Below, piece by piece: positions 35,354-44,954 of a stretch of DNA of 64,000 nt. How positions within the stretch are numbered: position 1 is the first letter of the stretch; each line of letters opens with the position of its first letter. Origin of the DNA: an uncultured Alphaproteobacteria bacterium (GTDB taxonomy: Bacteria > Pseudomonadota > Alphaproteobacteria > UBA8366 > GCA-2717185); contig CALSRA010000036.1 in NCBI GenBank assembly GCA_943788635.1, positions 1-64,000 on the forward strand. Direction: 5' to 3'. A program made the position numbers and the translations under genes. A model generated the notes under the pieces. It was not told the DNA's origin and ran no database searches. It saw only the letters and a list, made by a program, of their open reading frames with translations.

Positions 35354-36403
35354 ATGGAAACAAAAGCCAGCTATATGATCGTCGGCACGTTTACGCTGGT
35401 TTTGCTGGTGGGGCTGGTCAGCGCCGTCCTGTGGCTGGCGGGCGTCGAACTGGATGAGGAATTTGCCTATTACGACCTGTATTTCGAAGGGTCGGTGACG
35501 GGCCTCAAGGTTGGTAACCCGGTCCGGTATCGAGGGGTTCCTGTGGGCGTCGTGACGGACATGAAGATCAATCCGGAGAATGTTGAGCAGGTGAAGGTCA
35601 CGATCGAGGTTCCGAACTAAACGTCGATCAAGGAAGACGCCATTGCCGCGCTGGAGTTTCAAGGCATTACAGGCGTTGCCTTTGTTCAGATTGAAGGCGG
35701 GACACAGGCAGCGCCGAACCTGAGGCGTATTCCGGGCAAGGGAAATCCGGTTATCAATTCCAAGCCGTCCCAATTGCAGGAAGTGATCGATGCGGCCCCG
35801 GAACTGATCAACCGGTTCATTGCGCTGGTCGAGAATGCAAACAAGCTTCTGAATGCCGAAAACCAGGAAAACCTGGGTACGGCGATGGCGAACATAAAGA
35901 CGATTACGGGGGCGGTTGCCGAAGGATCGCAGGATATTCAAACGGTGCTGACCGAAGGCGCCTCCGCTATCCGGGAACTTCGGACAACGGCAGTCGATGC
36001 CCGCAAACTGGTGCAGACGGTGCAGACGACACTCGATACGCTGACCGGCGATGCCAGCGATACCCTGGGGGAGGCGCGCAGCGCCATTGGTGCGATCCGC
36101 GAGCTGTCATCCAGCCTGTCCGGCGAGGTATCGGGCGTCGGACCCGAGGCCCGGGAGACTCTGACGGCCCTGAAGCGCGCAGCGGATGCGCTGGGAAAGT
36201 CGCAGGAGGAACTGGCGGATATGATCGGCGAAAACCGGGAACCTCTGGTCAATTTCACCAGCGCCGGCTTGTATGAATTTACACAACTCGTTGCCGAAGC
36301 CCGGGTGCTCGTGAACGGGTTGTCACGGGTTACCGGACAGTTTGAGCGCGATCCCGCGCGCTTCCTGTTTGGTGATTCGCAGCAAGGGGTAGGAGTGCGA
36401 TGA
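35354..36403 (+). pseudogene. mlaD: MlaD-type MCE protein interrupted by a TAA codon
   Basis: Membrane-anchored periplasmic substrate-binding partner of MlaE/F. A single N-terminal helix (YMIVGTFTLVLLVGLVSAVLWL) leads into the MCE domain (YFEGSVTGLKVGNPVRYRGVPVG). At codon 89 (35618-35620) the frame meets TAA after VTIEVPN. In the same frame the MCE domain simply continues as TSIKEDAIAALEFQGITG, then a long helical tail with heptad-like composition to 36403. One substitution (for example GAA or AAA to TAA) explains it; no frameshift is needed. The lipoprotein gene overlaps the far stop as ATGA, so the operon was built on the full-length frame of 349 codons. Confidence 0.85.
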
Positions 36404-37113
36404 TGCGCCGTCCATTTATAACGAAAAGGCTTAAACGCTTCGGATTGGCCGCCGCCGCGTCGCTGGTATTACTGGCGACGGGGTGTTCGATCGAGCTTCC
36501 GGGCGCCGGCGAACCGCCAAGGATGTACGTGCTGACACCAAAAAGCACCTTTGGTGACACATTACCGTCCGTCGATTGGCAATTGCTGATTGAGGTGCCG
36601 GCGTCGCCTGCGGGAATCAATACCGGGCGAATAGCGTTGCGCGACAGCCCCATTGAGATGCGCTATTTCGCCAATGCGAACTGGACGGATCTGGCACCGA
36701 AAATGGTGCAGACATTGCTGGTTGAATCCTTCGAGAATTCGAACAGGATTATCGCCGTCGGGCGGGAAGCGATCGGGCTGCGCGCCGATTACATTCTGAA
36801 GACCGAATTGCGGGAATTTCAGGCGGAATATCCTACGGCACTGCCGCGCTCAACCGAAGAAACCGCGGCGACCACGATACCGCCGGTTATCCGGGTGCGG
36901 GTCAATGCCAAGCTGATCCAGCTTCCGCGGCGGTCAATTGTCGCATCGAACACATTCGAATACACCGTTACGGCGGAACAGAATTCCATGGCGGCTATCA
37001 TCGGGGCATTTGATGAAGCGCTGGGCAAGGGGATGAAACGGCTGGTCGAATGGACGCTGAAAAATGGCGCGGAACACTATATCGTGTTACCCAGTCCGCC
37101 CTCTCGTCGTTGA
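36400..37113 (+). CDS. ABC-type transport auxiliary lipoprotein (PqiC-like)
   Basis: Outer-membrane-type lipoprotein of 237 aa with a basic start, a hydrophobic segment and a lipobox LLATGCSIE that puts the lipidated cysteine at about residue 29. The body has the family's RIALRDSPIEMRYFANANWTDLAP, seen in parts, and VQTLLVESFENSN. It ends with AIIGAFDEALGKGMKRLVEWTL. It is the last gene of the Mla-type operon and takes the role that PqiC plays in Pqi systems; mlaC and mlaA are not here. Confidence 0.82.
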   Translation: MMRRPFITKRLKRFGLAAAASLVLLATGCSIELPGAGEPPRMYVLTPKSTFGDTLPSVDWQLLIEVPASPAGINTGRIALRDSPIEMRYFANANWTDLAPKMVQTLLVESFENSNRIIAVGREAIGLRADYILKTELREFQAEYPTALPRSTEETAATTIPPVIRVRVNAKLIQLPRRSIVASNTFEYTVTAEQNSMAAIIGAFDEALGKGMKRLVEWTLKNGAEHYIVLPSPPSRR

Positions 37114-37142
37114 AGGGCGCCACGAACCAGAGTGAGGCTGAC

Positions 37143-38480
37143 ATGACCCATGTATTCCATCGTAGCACCCGCGCGGTCCCGCCGATGGCGGTGCAGGGGG
37201 ATGGCATTTATGTCGTCGACAGCACCGGCAAGCGCTATCTGGATGCGAGCGGCGGCGCTGCTGTGTCCTGTCTTGGTCACAGCCATCCGAAGGTCGCAGA
37301 GGCGATCAAGGAGCAGGTCGACCGGATTGCCTTTTCGCACACCGGATTCTTTACCAACGAGCCGATGGAACACCTTGCGGATAAACTGATTGCATCCGCG
37401 CCGGGCGACCTGGACATGGTCTATTTCGTGTCCGGCGGTTCGGAAGCGGTCGAAGCGGCCCTCAAGATCGCACGGCAGTATTTTGTCGAAACCGGGGAAC
37501 CGGAACGGCGGCATATCATTACCCGCAAGCAGAGCTACCATGGCAACACGCTGGGTGCCTTGGCCGCGGGTGGTAATATGTGGCGGCGCGGTATGTTTGA
37601 GCCGGTGCTCGTCGAAACCCATCACCTGTCCCCCTGCTATGCGTATCGCGGTCGGCATGGCGATGAATCCGAACAGGAATACTGCCTGCGGGTCGCCAAC
37701 GAACTGGAAGAGAAGGTGCTGGAGCTTGGACCGGAAACGGTCATGTGCTTCATTGCCGAGCCCGTCGTGGGGGCGACGCTGGGCGCGGTGACCGCGATTC
37801 CCGGCTATTTCGAGCGCATTCGCGAAATCTGCGACAAATACGGCCTGCTGCTGATTTTTGATGAAGTCATGTGCGGTATGGGCCGTACGGGCAGCCTGTA
37901 TGCCTGTGAACAGGAAGGCGTGTCGCCTGATATCCTTGTTTGCGCCAAAGGCTTGGGCGCCGGGTATCAACCGATCGGCGCGACAATCGTGACCGACCGG
38001 ATATATGCCGCGTTTCGGGACGGGTCCGGATTTTTTCAGCATGGGCATACATATATGGGGCACCCGATCGCCTGTGCTGCCGCGCTGGCGGTACAGAATG
38101 TTATCGAGGAAGAAGACCTGTTGGTGAATGTGCGGGCTATGGGTTCGGTTCTGAGCGATGCACTGCACGAACGGTTCGGCAATCACCGCCATATCGGCGA
38201 CATTCGTGGCAGGGGATTGTTCCTGGGACTGGAAATCGTTGCGGACCGTGCCGATAAGTCGCCATTTGACCCGGGTTTTGCATTGCATGCACGGGTGAAG
38301 AAGGAAGCGATGGTGCGCGGGTTGATGTGCTACCCGATGGGCGGGACGATTGATGGCCAAAGGGGTGACCATGTCCTTCTGGCGCCCCCGTTCATCATCG
38401 ATACGAAGGATATTGTCGCGATTGTTGACCGGTTGGGCGTCGCAATCGATGCCGCGATCGAGTCTACAGACGCGGGATAG
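37143..38480 (+). CDS. Class III PLP-dependent aminotransferase
   Basis: Aspartate-aminotransferase-family (class III) enzyme of 445 aa. It shows YLDASGGAAVSCLGHSHP, the PLP phosphate site FVSGGSEAVEAALKIARQY in parts, the conserved YHGNTLGALA, the acidic pair FIAEPVVGAT and LLIFDEVMCGMGRTG, and the Schiff-base lysine in CAKGLGAGYQPIGA. The ATG at 37143 is used; the frame is open further upstream, overlapping the lipoprotein gene. The omega-amino donor is not defined. The next gene cluster is a TAXI-TRAP transporter, which may import its substrate. Confidence 0.87.
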   Translation: MTHVFHRSTRAVPPMAVQGDGIYVVDSTGKRYLDASGGAAVSCLGHSHPKVAEAIKEQVDRIAFSHTGFFTNEPMEHLADKLIASAPGDLDMVYFVSGGSEAVEAALKIARQYFVETGEPERRHIITRKQSYHGNTLGALAAGGNMWRRGMFEPVLVETHHLSPCYAYRGRHGDESEQEYCLRVANELEEKVLELGPETVMCFIAEPVVGATLGAVTAIPGYFERIREICDKYGLLLIFDEVMCGMGRTGSLYACEQEGVSPDILVCAKGLGAGYQPIGATIVTDRIYAAFRDGSGFFQHGHTYMGHPIACAAALAVQNVIEEEDLLVNVRAMGSVLSDALHERFGNHRHIGDIRGRGLFLGLEIVADRADKSPFDPGFALHARVKKEAMVRGLMCYPMGGTIDGQRGDHVLLAPPFIIDTKDIVAIVDRLGVAIDAAIESTDAG

Positions 38481-38496
38481 CGGGCGGTCGCTATCC
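38475..38496 (+). terminator. Hairpin over the aminotransferase stop codon
   Basis: An 8-bp stem GGATAGCG/CGCTATCC with a 6-nt loop overlaps the TAG stop. No T run follows, so termination is uncertain. The rest of 38497-38785 shows no gene I can support. Confidence 0.3.
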
Positions 38497-38785
38497 GGGT
38501 ACGTAGTATTACGTATTTGTTAAAATCCTAAAAGTAGGCCTATCTTATTCGGGGGATCATCAGTTGCCCCTCGAAATAGCTGGTATTGCTTTGGGGCTCG
38601 GTATGTTCGTATCGGAATACGGAACTTTCGATCAAGCAATGACACTGAACATTGTTCGTGTTCTGCCGTCTGTCCAAAATTTACCCATAGGGTCTAACGT
38701 GTTCTGTTCCAGGAAAGGGGCAGGACGTTTTTTGCGTTTGCTCAATGAGCTGTAACAAGCCGAACATTGAACCAGGGAGTTTGAT

Positions 38786-39757
38786 ATGACATTGAAAAAT
38801 ACCTTGTTAACGACCGCAGCATTGGTCGTATCTGCATTCGTGACGCTGCCCGCGTCGGCGGAGAAATTCATCACGATCGGGACCGGTGGTCAGACCGGTG
38901 TCTACTATCAGGTTGGCGGCGCGATTTGCCGGCTGGTCAACCGGGGCACCAAGTCTCACGACATCAAGTGTACTCATACGACGGGTGGTTCCACCAAGAA
39001 CATCAATGGAATACGTGCCGGAGACCTGGATATGGGCGTTGCTCAGTCCGATTGGCAGTTCCATGCCTATAACGGGACGGCACCCAAGCAATTCCCGGAC
39101 GGGGCTTTCAAGGAATTGCGCGCGGTATTTTCCGTCCATGCGGAACCGTTCACCGTTGTGGCGCGGGCTGATTCAGGTATCAAGAAGTTTGAAGACCTGA
39201 AGGGAAAGCGAGTCAACGTCGGTAATCCGGGTTCCGGACAGCGCGGTACAATGGAAATCGTTATGGAGAAGATGGGTTGGAAGATGGGCGATTTTGCGCT
39301 TGCTTCTGAACTCAAATCTTCAGAACAGTCAGCGGCACTGTGTGATAACAAAATTGATGCCATGGTCTTCACGGCTGGTCATCCGAACGGCTCGATCAAG
39401 GAAGCGACAACATCCTGTGATGCGGTCATCGTGACGGTAGACAATGCGGTAACCCGAAGCCTTGTCTCTGACAACGCCTATTATGCCGTCGCCACTGTAC
39501 CGGGCGGTATGTACAAAGGGACAGACAACGATGTGACGACCTTTGGTGTCGGTGCGACGTTTGTTTCGTCGACCAAGACGGATTCGGATACGGTTTATCA
39601 GATCGTCAAGGCGGTTTTCGACAACATTGACCGTTTCAAGAAGATGCATCCGGCATTCGCGCATCTGGAACCGTCCAAGATGATTGTCAACAATCTGTCG
39701 GCGCCACTGCATGACGGAGCGTTGAAATTCTACAAGGAAAAAGGCTGGGTCAAATAA
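38786..39757 (+). CDS. TAXI family TRAP transporter solute-binding protein
   Basis: Periplasmic binding protein of 323 aa. The signal peptide has the core LLTTAALVVSAFVTLPASA and is cleaved before EKFITIG. The TAXI signature follows at once: GTGGQTGVYYQVGGAICRLVN. Later segments are THTTGGSTKNINGIRAGDLD, then FEDLKGKRVNVGNPGSGQRGT in parts, and an ELKSSEQSAALCDNKIDAMV block. The ligand is unknown; known TAXI proteins bind glutamate, 2-oxoglutarate or similar acids. A strong terminator follows before the permease gene. Confidence 0.9.
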   Translation: MTLKNTLLTTAALVVSAFVTLPASAEKFITIGTGGQTGVYYQVGGAICRLVNRGTKSHDIKCTHTTGGSTKNINGIRAGDLDMGVAQSDWQFHAYNGTAPKQFPDGAFKELRAVFSVHAEPFTVVARADSGIKKFEDLKGKRVNVGNPGSGQRGTMEIVMEKMGWKMGDFALASELKSSEQSAALCDNKIDAMVFTAGHPNGSIKEATTSCDAVIVTVDNAVTRSLVSDNAYYAVATVPGGMYKGTDNDVTTFGVGATFVSSTKTDSDTVYQIVKAVFDNIDRFKKMHPAFAHLEPSKMIVNNLSAPLHDGALKFYKEKGWVK

Positions 39758-39767
39758 TCCTGGCACA

Positions 39768-39800
39768 GGGCGGAAGGGAAACCTTCCGCCCAATTTTTTT
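39768..39800 (+). terminator. Terminator between binding-protein and permease genes
   Basis: Perfect 10-bp stem GGGCGGAAGG/CCTTCCGCCC with a GAAA loop, then AA and seven T (39794-39800). It probably acts as a partial terminator, so that more binding protein than permease is made. Confidence 0.88.
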
Positions 39801-39864
39801 GGGTATTGAATTTCGTAGCCTGTAAGGCCCGGTCAAAAGGGTCAGGGAAAGCTGGAGGGGCGAG

Positions 39865-42672
39865 ATGAGCAACACGGACACGACGAATTCGCAACTTAGT
39901 TCAGATGAACTGGAAGATCTGGTTGCATCGACGGATACCGGTGGACGGATACCGGACAGTCGTTTTGTTATGCAGCTCATGGGCGGTCTGGCGCTCGTCT
40001 GGGCGGTATGGCAGGTCTGGATCGCATCGCCACTTCCTTACATTTTCAACTGGGGCGTTTTTCCCAGTCGCGAGGCCCGGTCATTCCATCTCGCCTTCGC
40101 ACTGATCTTGGCCTTCATGGCCTATCCGGCGACAAAACGGTCATCACGCAACGTCATTCCCGTCATCGACTGGGTTCTTGGAATCGTGGGCGTCTGCTGT
40201 GCGCTGTATCTTTTTGTATTCGATACCGTGGTGGGCGAAATGCTTGTCGGTTCGCGTCTGTCTGACAGGCCCGGTAACCCGAATTCGATCGATATCGGTG
40301 TAGCCTGCGTCGGGATCATCGTGCTTCTGGAAGCAACGCGCCGCGCTCTGGGCCCACCATTGATGGTCGTCGCGGGCGTTTTTCTGTTTTACACCTTTCT
40401 TGGTCCCTATGCGCCGGGTTTCCTGGCATGGAAGGGCGCCAGTTTCGGGGCCGTTGCCGACCATCAGTGGCTGTCCACCGAAGGGGTTTTCGGGATCGCG
40501 CTGGGCGTCTCAACAGATCTTGTGTTCCTTTTCGTTCTGTTCGGCTCCCTGCTCGACAAGGCCGGTGCCGGCAACTATTTCATCAAGGTCGCCTTTTCGC
40601 TGATGGGGCATATGCGTGGTGGCCCGGCCAAAGCGGCGGTCGTTGCATCCGGCATGACCGGGCTTATTTCCGGTTCCTCCATCGCCAACGTAGTCACGAC
40701 CGGGACATTCACGATCCCGATGATGAAACGGGTCGGTTTTTCGGCTGAAAAGTCCGGTGCTGTTGAAGTCGCATCTTCGGTAAACGGTCAGATCATGCCG
40801 CCGGTCATGGGGGCTGCGGCCTTCCTGATGGTGGAATATGTCGGCATTTCCTATTTCGAGGTCGTGAAGCATGCATTCCTGCCGGCGATCATTTCCTATA
40901 TCGCGCTGGTTTATATTGTTCATCTGGAAGCGCTGAAAACGGATATGCAGGGCTTGCCGCGGGCGGTAGAGCCCAAGCCTCTTAAGTGGGCATTGCTGTC
41001 ATTCGGCGTTACGATTTCCATGATTTTGGCCCTTGCAGGCGGCATCTACTGGCTGTCGGAGGCCTGGTCGCTGCTGGAGACGACCCTGAACCGCTGTATC
41101 GCTGTCCTGGTCGTTATCGGGTTCCAGATGGCGATCATGGCGATTGTGCGCCGCAGTGCGGACCCGGGCATGAAAGAGCGCATTCTTTCCATGGGCGCGC
41201 TGGTGCTCGGCAACTGTGTCATCGGTGGCTTCGGTATCTTCTTCCTCGTCGGCTTGATCGGCGAACTGGCGGGCGATGCGCTGCCATGGGTGGTTGGGAT
41301 ACTGATCATTGCCGTTTATGTCTGGCTGGTGTCGATCTGCTCGCGCTATCCCGATCTGGTGATGGATGACCCGAACGCGCCGGTCACAAGCCTTCCGGAC
41401 CCGGGACCGACCATTATGGCCGGATTGCACTTCCTTCTGCCGGTCGGCTTGCTGATCTGGTGCCTGATGGTGGAGCGGTTGTCGCCGGCATTGTCCGCAT
41501 TCTGGGCGGCGGCGCTGATGATCTTTATTCTGCTGACACAGCGCAGTCTGTTCTCTCTGTTCCGGAATGAATCTTTGGCGGGGCGCTTCCGGCGGGGGTT
41601 CAGTGAACTCATCGACGGGTTGATTTCCGGTGCGCGCAACATGATTGGTATCGGGATCGCCACCGCAGCGGCGGGTATTATCGTGGGCACGGTATCGCAA
41701 ACCGGGGTCGGGCTGGTGCTGGCGGAACTCGTCGAGTTCCTGTCCCAGGGCCAGATCATGCTGATCCTGATCTTTACCGCCATTCTCAGCCTGATTCTGG
41801 GCATGGGGCTGCCGACAACGGCGAACTATATCGTTGTCTCCTCGCTGCTGGCACCGGTTATCGTCAGCCTGGGGCAACAGAACGGCCTGATCGTGCCGCT
41901 GATCGCGGTACATCTGTTCGTGTTCTACTTTGGTATCATGGCCGATGTGACTCCGCCCGTGGGGCTGGCATCGTTTGCGGCGGCGGCTGTGTCCGGCGGG
42001 GATCCGATACGAACCGGGTTTATCGCGTTTTTCTATTCGCTGCGAACCGCACTGCTGCCTTTCCTGTTCATCTTCAATACGGATTTGTTGTTGATGGACG
42101 TTTCGTACCTGGAAGGCGTCTTCATCTTTGTCATCGCGACAGCTGCCATGCTGCTGTTTACCGCAGGGACACAGGGATTCTTCCTCGCGCGGTCAAAAAT
42201 GTGGGAATCTTTGGTTTTGATCGTGGTCGCATTCACGCTGTTCCGACCCGGGTTCTGGATGGATATTGTTTCGCCGCCATATGACGAGGCAGCGCCTGCG
42301 TCGATTGTGGAAGCGATGGGTGCAGCAGCGCCTGGCGCCGAAATGCGATTGATCGTTGAAGGGCTGGATGATGTCGGTGACAAGATGACGTTTACGGCAG
42401 TCATGCCCGTGGGGAGCGAGGCGACGGGCGAGGAACGCCTGGGGGCCTTCGGGCTGGAATTGCTCGTCGATGGTGACAATGTGATCATCGACAACGCCAC
42501 CTTTGACAGCCCGGCACAACTGGCCGGACTGGATTTTGACCAGAAGATACTGACCGTGCTGGTCCCGGCGAATCAACCATCGAAGTTCCTGATGTTCATT
42601 CCGGCGCTGGTCTTGCTGGGGCTGATCATCTTGCTGCAGCGACGGCGAAACGCCAATGGTTCCGCGGCCTGA
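39865..42672 (+). CDS. TRAP transporter fused permease (DctQM type, TAXI-associated)
   Basis: Large inner-membrane protein of 935 aa that fuses the small four-helix DctQ-like and the large DctM-like subunits. After a polar N-terminus there are many helices. DctM motifs are LFGSLLDKAGAGNYFI, then GGPAKAAVVASGMTGLISGSS, NGQIMPPVMGAAAFLM, and GLPTTANYIVVSSLLAPV with the later FYFGIMADVTPPVGLA. A soluble stretch of about 85 residues (810-905) precedes the last helix, as in other TAXI permeases. It starts after a GGAGGGGCG ribosome site. A UspA gene follows, a pairing often seen with these transporters. Confidence 0.9.
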   Translation: MSNTDTTNSQLSSDELEDLVASTDTGGRIPDSRFVMQLMGGLALVWAVWQVWIASPLPYIFNWGVFPSREARSFHLAFALILAFMAYPATKRSSRNVIPVIDWVLGIVGVCCALYLFVFDTVVGEMLVGSRLSDRPGNPNSIDIGVACVGIIVLLEATRRALGPPLMVVAGVFLFYTFLGPYAPGFLAWKGASFGAVADHQWLSTEGVFGIALGVSTDLVFLFVLFGSLLDKAGAGNYFIKVAFSLMGHMRGGPAKAAVVASGMTGLISGSSIANVVTTGTFTIPMMKRVGFSAEKSGAVEVASSVNGQIMPPVMGAAAFLMVEYVGISYFEVVKHAFLPAIISYIALVYIVHLEALKTDMQGLPRAVEPKPLKWALLSFGVTISMILALAGGIYWLSEAWSLLETTLNRCIAVLVVIGFQMAIMAIVRRSADPGMKERILSMGALVLGNCVIGGFGIFFLVGLIGELAGDALPWVVGILIIAVYVWLVSICSRYPDLVMDDPNAPVTSLPDPGPTIMAGLHFLLPVGLLIWCLMVERLSPALSAFWAAALMIFILLTQRSLFSLFRNESLAGRFRRGFSELIDGLISGARNMIGIGIATAAAGIIVGTVSQTGVGLVLAELVEFLSQGQIMLILIFTAILSLILGMGLPTTANYIVVSSLLAPVIVSLGQQNGLIVPLIAVHLFVFYFGIMADVTPPVGLASFAAAAVSGGDPIRTGFIAFFYSLRTALLPFLFIFNTDLLLMDVSYLEGVFIFVIATAAMLLFTAGTQGFFLARSKMWESLVLIVVAFTLFRPGFWMDIVSPPYDEAAPASIVEAMGAAAPGAEMRLIVEGLDDVGDKMTFTAVMPVGSEATGEERLGAFGLELLVDGDNVIIDNATFDSPAQLAGLDFDQKILTVLVPANQPSKFLMFIPALVLLGLIILLQRRRNANGSAA

Positions 42673-42700
42673 TCCGGCTGATACGAAAAGGGGAAGTACG

Positions 42701-43129
42701 ATGTACAAGAATATTCTTCTATCGGTTGATCTGGGCGACGAACCGTCCTCGATAAAATCGGTGCCGACAGCCGTTGAATATGCGCAGGCGTTTGGCGCGA
42801 CCCTGCGTGTCATGACCGTGGTTCCCGATTTCGGGATGAGTATCGTCGGTTCTTTTTTTCCCAAAGAGCATGAAAAGACGATTATCGAAAGCGTGCGTCA
42901 GAAATTGCACGAATTCGTCACGGCGCATATTCCCAAGGGAATCAAGGTTCAGCATGTCGTCGGCCATGGCACCGTTTACGAAGAGGTGTTGCGGGTTGCC
43001 GGGGAAGTCGATGCCGATCTGATCATGCTGGGCGCCAGCCGCCCCCGGGCAGGAAAATTCCTGCTTGGCCCGAATGCTGCGCGTGTTGCCCGGTACGCGG
43101 AATGTTCGGTGCTGGTGGTGCGTGGCTGA
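42701..43129 (+). CDS. Universal stress protein (UspA family)
   Basis: Cytoplasmic nucleotide-binding protein of 142 aa. The family start MYKNILLSVDLGD is preceded by GGGGAAG. The ATP-binding loop is LIMLGASRPRAGKFLLGPNAARVARYAECSVLVV in parts: GASRPRAGKFLLG (G-2x-G-9x-G variant) at about 113-125. It lies 28 nt after the fused permease and is probably co-transcribed; in characterised TRAP systems such Usp proteins are regulators. Confidence 0.88.
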   Translation: MYKNILLSVDLGDEPSSIKSVPTAVEYAQAFGATLRVMTVVPDFGMSIVGSFFPKEHEKTIIESVRQKLHEFVTAHIPKGIKVQHVVGHGTVYEEVLRVAGEVDADLIMLGASRPRAGKFLLGPNAARVARYAECSVLVVRG

Positions 43130-43211
43130 CGTCGCTTCAATATTACGCGAGCAGCCTTCCATCGCGTGATCTGAGTGTCATATTACCGCTGTTGTTGAAA
43201 CAGCAGCGTGA

Positions 43212-44077
43212 TTGACCGTGAACAGAACCGTATTTGCCATTTTTATGTGCGTAATGCTGCTACCCGGCGGGGTGGCGTGGAGCGGGGATCTGGAACCGGG
43301 TATGATTTCCATCCCGGCAGGACCCTTCGTACGTGGTTCCGATAGGGCGGAGCGGGAGGCGGCGTATCGACTGGATGAAGCCGCCTACGGTCACAGCGTG
43401 ACGCGTGAAAGCCGTTGGTATGAAAGCGAAGCAGTCCGCGGAACTGTGGATACCGGCGCCTATGAAATTTCCGTCACCCAGATTACTAACGCCAATACGC
43501 GCATTTCATCGACGATACCGGCCGTTCGGCCCCGGGCGTCTCTTCGGAAACCTGGTGCAATTATGGGCTGATCCATCCCTATGAGAGGACCCGGCGGCAT
43601 GTCTGGCGCGCGGGGAAACCGCCGCAGGGGCGGGAGGACCATCCCGTTGTCCTGGTCAGCCACGATGATGCCGTGGCATATGCCGAATGGCTTGGCGAAC
43701 GCACGGGGGGACAATGGCGCCTGCCGACGGAAACCGAATGGGAAAAGGCCGCGCGCGGTACCGATGGCCGCCGGTTTCCCTGGGGCGAGACCTATGATGC
43801 TTCCCGGTTAAACAGTCATGACGCCGGACCGTTTGATACGCTGCCCGTTGGCAGTTTCCGGAGCGGTGACAGCCCGTTCGGGATGATTGATCCAGCGGGA
43901 CAGGTCTTCGAATGGACCGCAACATCCGGCGGGAAAGGCCGTTATGTGGTAAAAGGTGGTTCTTGGGATGATAGTGGATGTGGTATCTGCCGGCCTGCAG
44001 CTCGGCATACACGACCGGAATATTTAAAACATATACTGATCGGATTTCGGCTGGTTCGAGAGGCGCCAGGGTCATGA
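43212..44077 (+). pseudogene. Formylglycine-generating-enzyme-type (SUMF1/FGE) protein, frameshifted
   Basis: A signal peptide (FAIFMCVMLLPGGVAWS) leads into MISIPAGPFVRGSDR, the FGE-sulfatase start. Near 43490, after [11 protein letters not shown], one base is missing: the frame goes on to an early stop at 43571, while the -1 frame gives the expected [14 protein letters not shown]. It continues with [54 protein letters not shown] and [19 protein letters not shown] to 44077. The family makes formylglycine in sulfatases or acts as a lectin-like domain; copper-site residues in SGCGICR are kept. It is either a decayed gene or a sequence error. Confidence 0.78.
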
Positions 44078-44168
44078 TTCCTGCAGGATCATGTTCCTGG
44101 AGACAGGGATCTTGCCGTATGTTGATGGGCGAAGCGATAATGATGTACTTGGCGGTAAGGGCCCGAGG

Positions 44169-44906
44169 ATGAATGAGTTTGATACGAAACGTGATTTTGA
44201 AAGCCTCTCGCTGGAGCGGCTCATGGATATGCGTGATGCCTGCGCGCAGGTGATGGAATGTTTTCGTATCCTGAATGCGTCGGGCGATAATATCGTCGGT
44301 GAATTGATTAAGGGCGAAGATACTTTCTACGAATGGAATCATTATCCTGATGGTGATGTTTACGATTCAGAATCCCATTCGCAGTTCTATTATCACGCGC
44401 ACCCGCCCGAGGAGCGGCCCGGCGAGCACGGCCATTTTCATACCTTTCTGCGCCCCAAGGGGATGCCGGAAGGGATCGCGCCGGCGCCGATTCCGGAATA
44501 TGAGGCGCCCGAAGACCCGGACGATAACCTTTGCCATCTGGTGGCCATTTCGATGGACCGTGCGGGCGTGCCAATCAAGCTGTTTACGACAAATCGCTGG
44601 GTTACGGGGGAGGTCTGGTATACGGCGGCGGATGCCTGTCAGATGCTCGATCAGTTTGTCATCGATCATGCCCAGCCATCCTGGCCCGTGAACTTGTGGG
44701 TTTCCGGCATTGTCCGCCTGTTCGATCCCCAGATCAGAGCGCTGATCAATGCCCGGGATATTGCTGTTCAGGGGTGGCAGGCTGCCAATCCCGGGGTCAA
44801 TATTTTCGAAGAACGGGAATACGAAGTCGCTGCCGAATGCGAGATTGATGTCGAGGCGCAGTTGGAAGCGGTCGAAACCGAATTACAACGGCGCGGCGCT
44901 GTCTGA
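44169..44906 (+). CDS. Conserved hypothetical protein with a histidine cluster (DUF6969-like)
   Basis: Protein of 245 aa that I only tentatively place in a DUF (DUF6969-like). An N-terminal helical region (LERLMDMRDACAQVMECFRIL) is followed by NHYPDGDVYDSESHSQFYYHAHPP and RPGEHGHFHTFLRPKG. The latter, with H-x-H pairs, looks like a metal-binding or catalytic centre near residues 74-100. The remainder has HLVAISMDRAGVPIKLFTTNRW and a TGEVWY segment. The ATG at 44169 is preferred because the first 26 codons of the longer frame look non-coding. No signal peptide is present. It is downstream of the broken FGE-type gene on the same strand. Confidence 0.65.
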   Translation: MNEFDTKRDFESLSLERLMDMRDACAQVMECFRILNASGDNIVGELIKGEDTFYEWNHYPDGDVYDSESHSQFYYHAHPPEERPGEHGHFHTFLRPKGMPEGIAPAPIPEYEAPEDPDDNLCHLVAISMDRAGVPIKLFTTNRWVTGEVWYTAADACQMLDQFVIDHAQPSWPVNLWVSGIVRLFDPQIRALINARDIAVQGWQAANPGVNIFEEREYEVAAECEIDVEAQLEAVETELQRRGAV

Positions 44907-44954
44907 TATGGACCTTATGGCCTGATCAGGCCCAAAAGTGGGGCGCCGGTAACG

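Noticed and set aside
35618-35620. Recoded stop codon in mlaD
   Set aside because: TAA is not used for Sec or Pyl, and TAA ends other genes here; a point mutation or error is simpler.
37077-38372. 431-codon open frame on the minus strand
   Set aside because: It is a shadow of the class III aminotransferase, with no recognisable domain.
38564-38755. 63-codon open frame upstream of the TAXI gene
   Set aside because: There is no ribosome site or family similarity; it is probably leader or promoter DNA.
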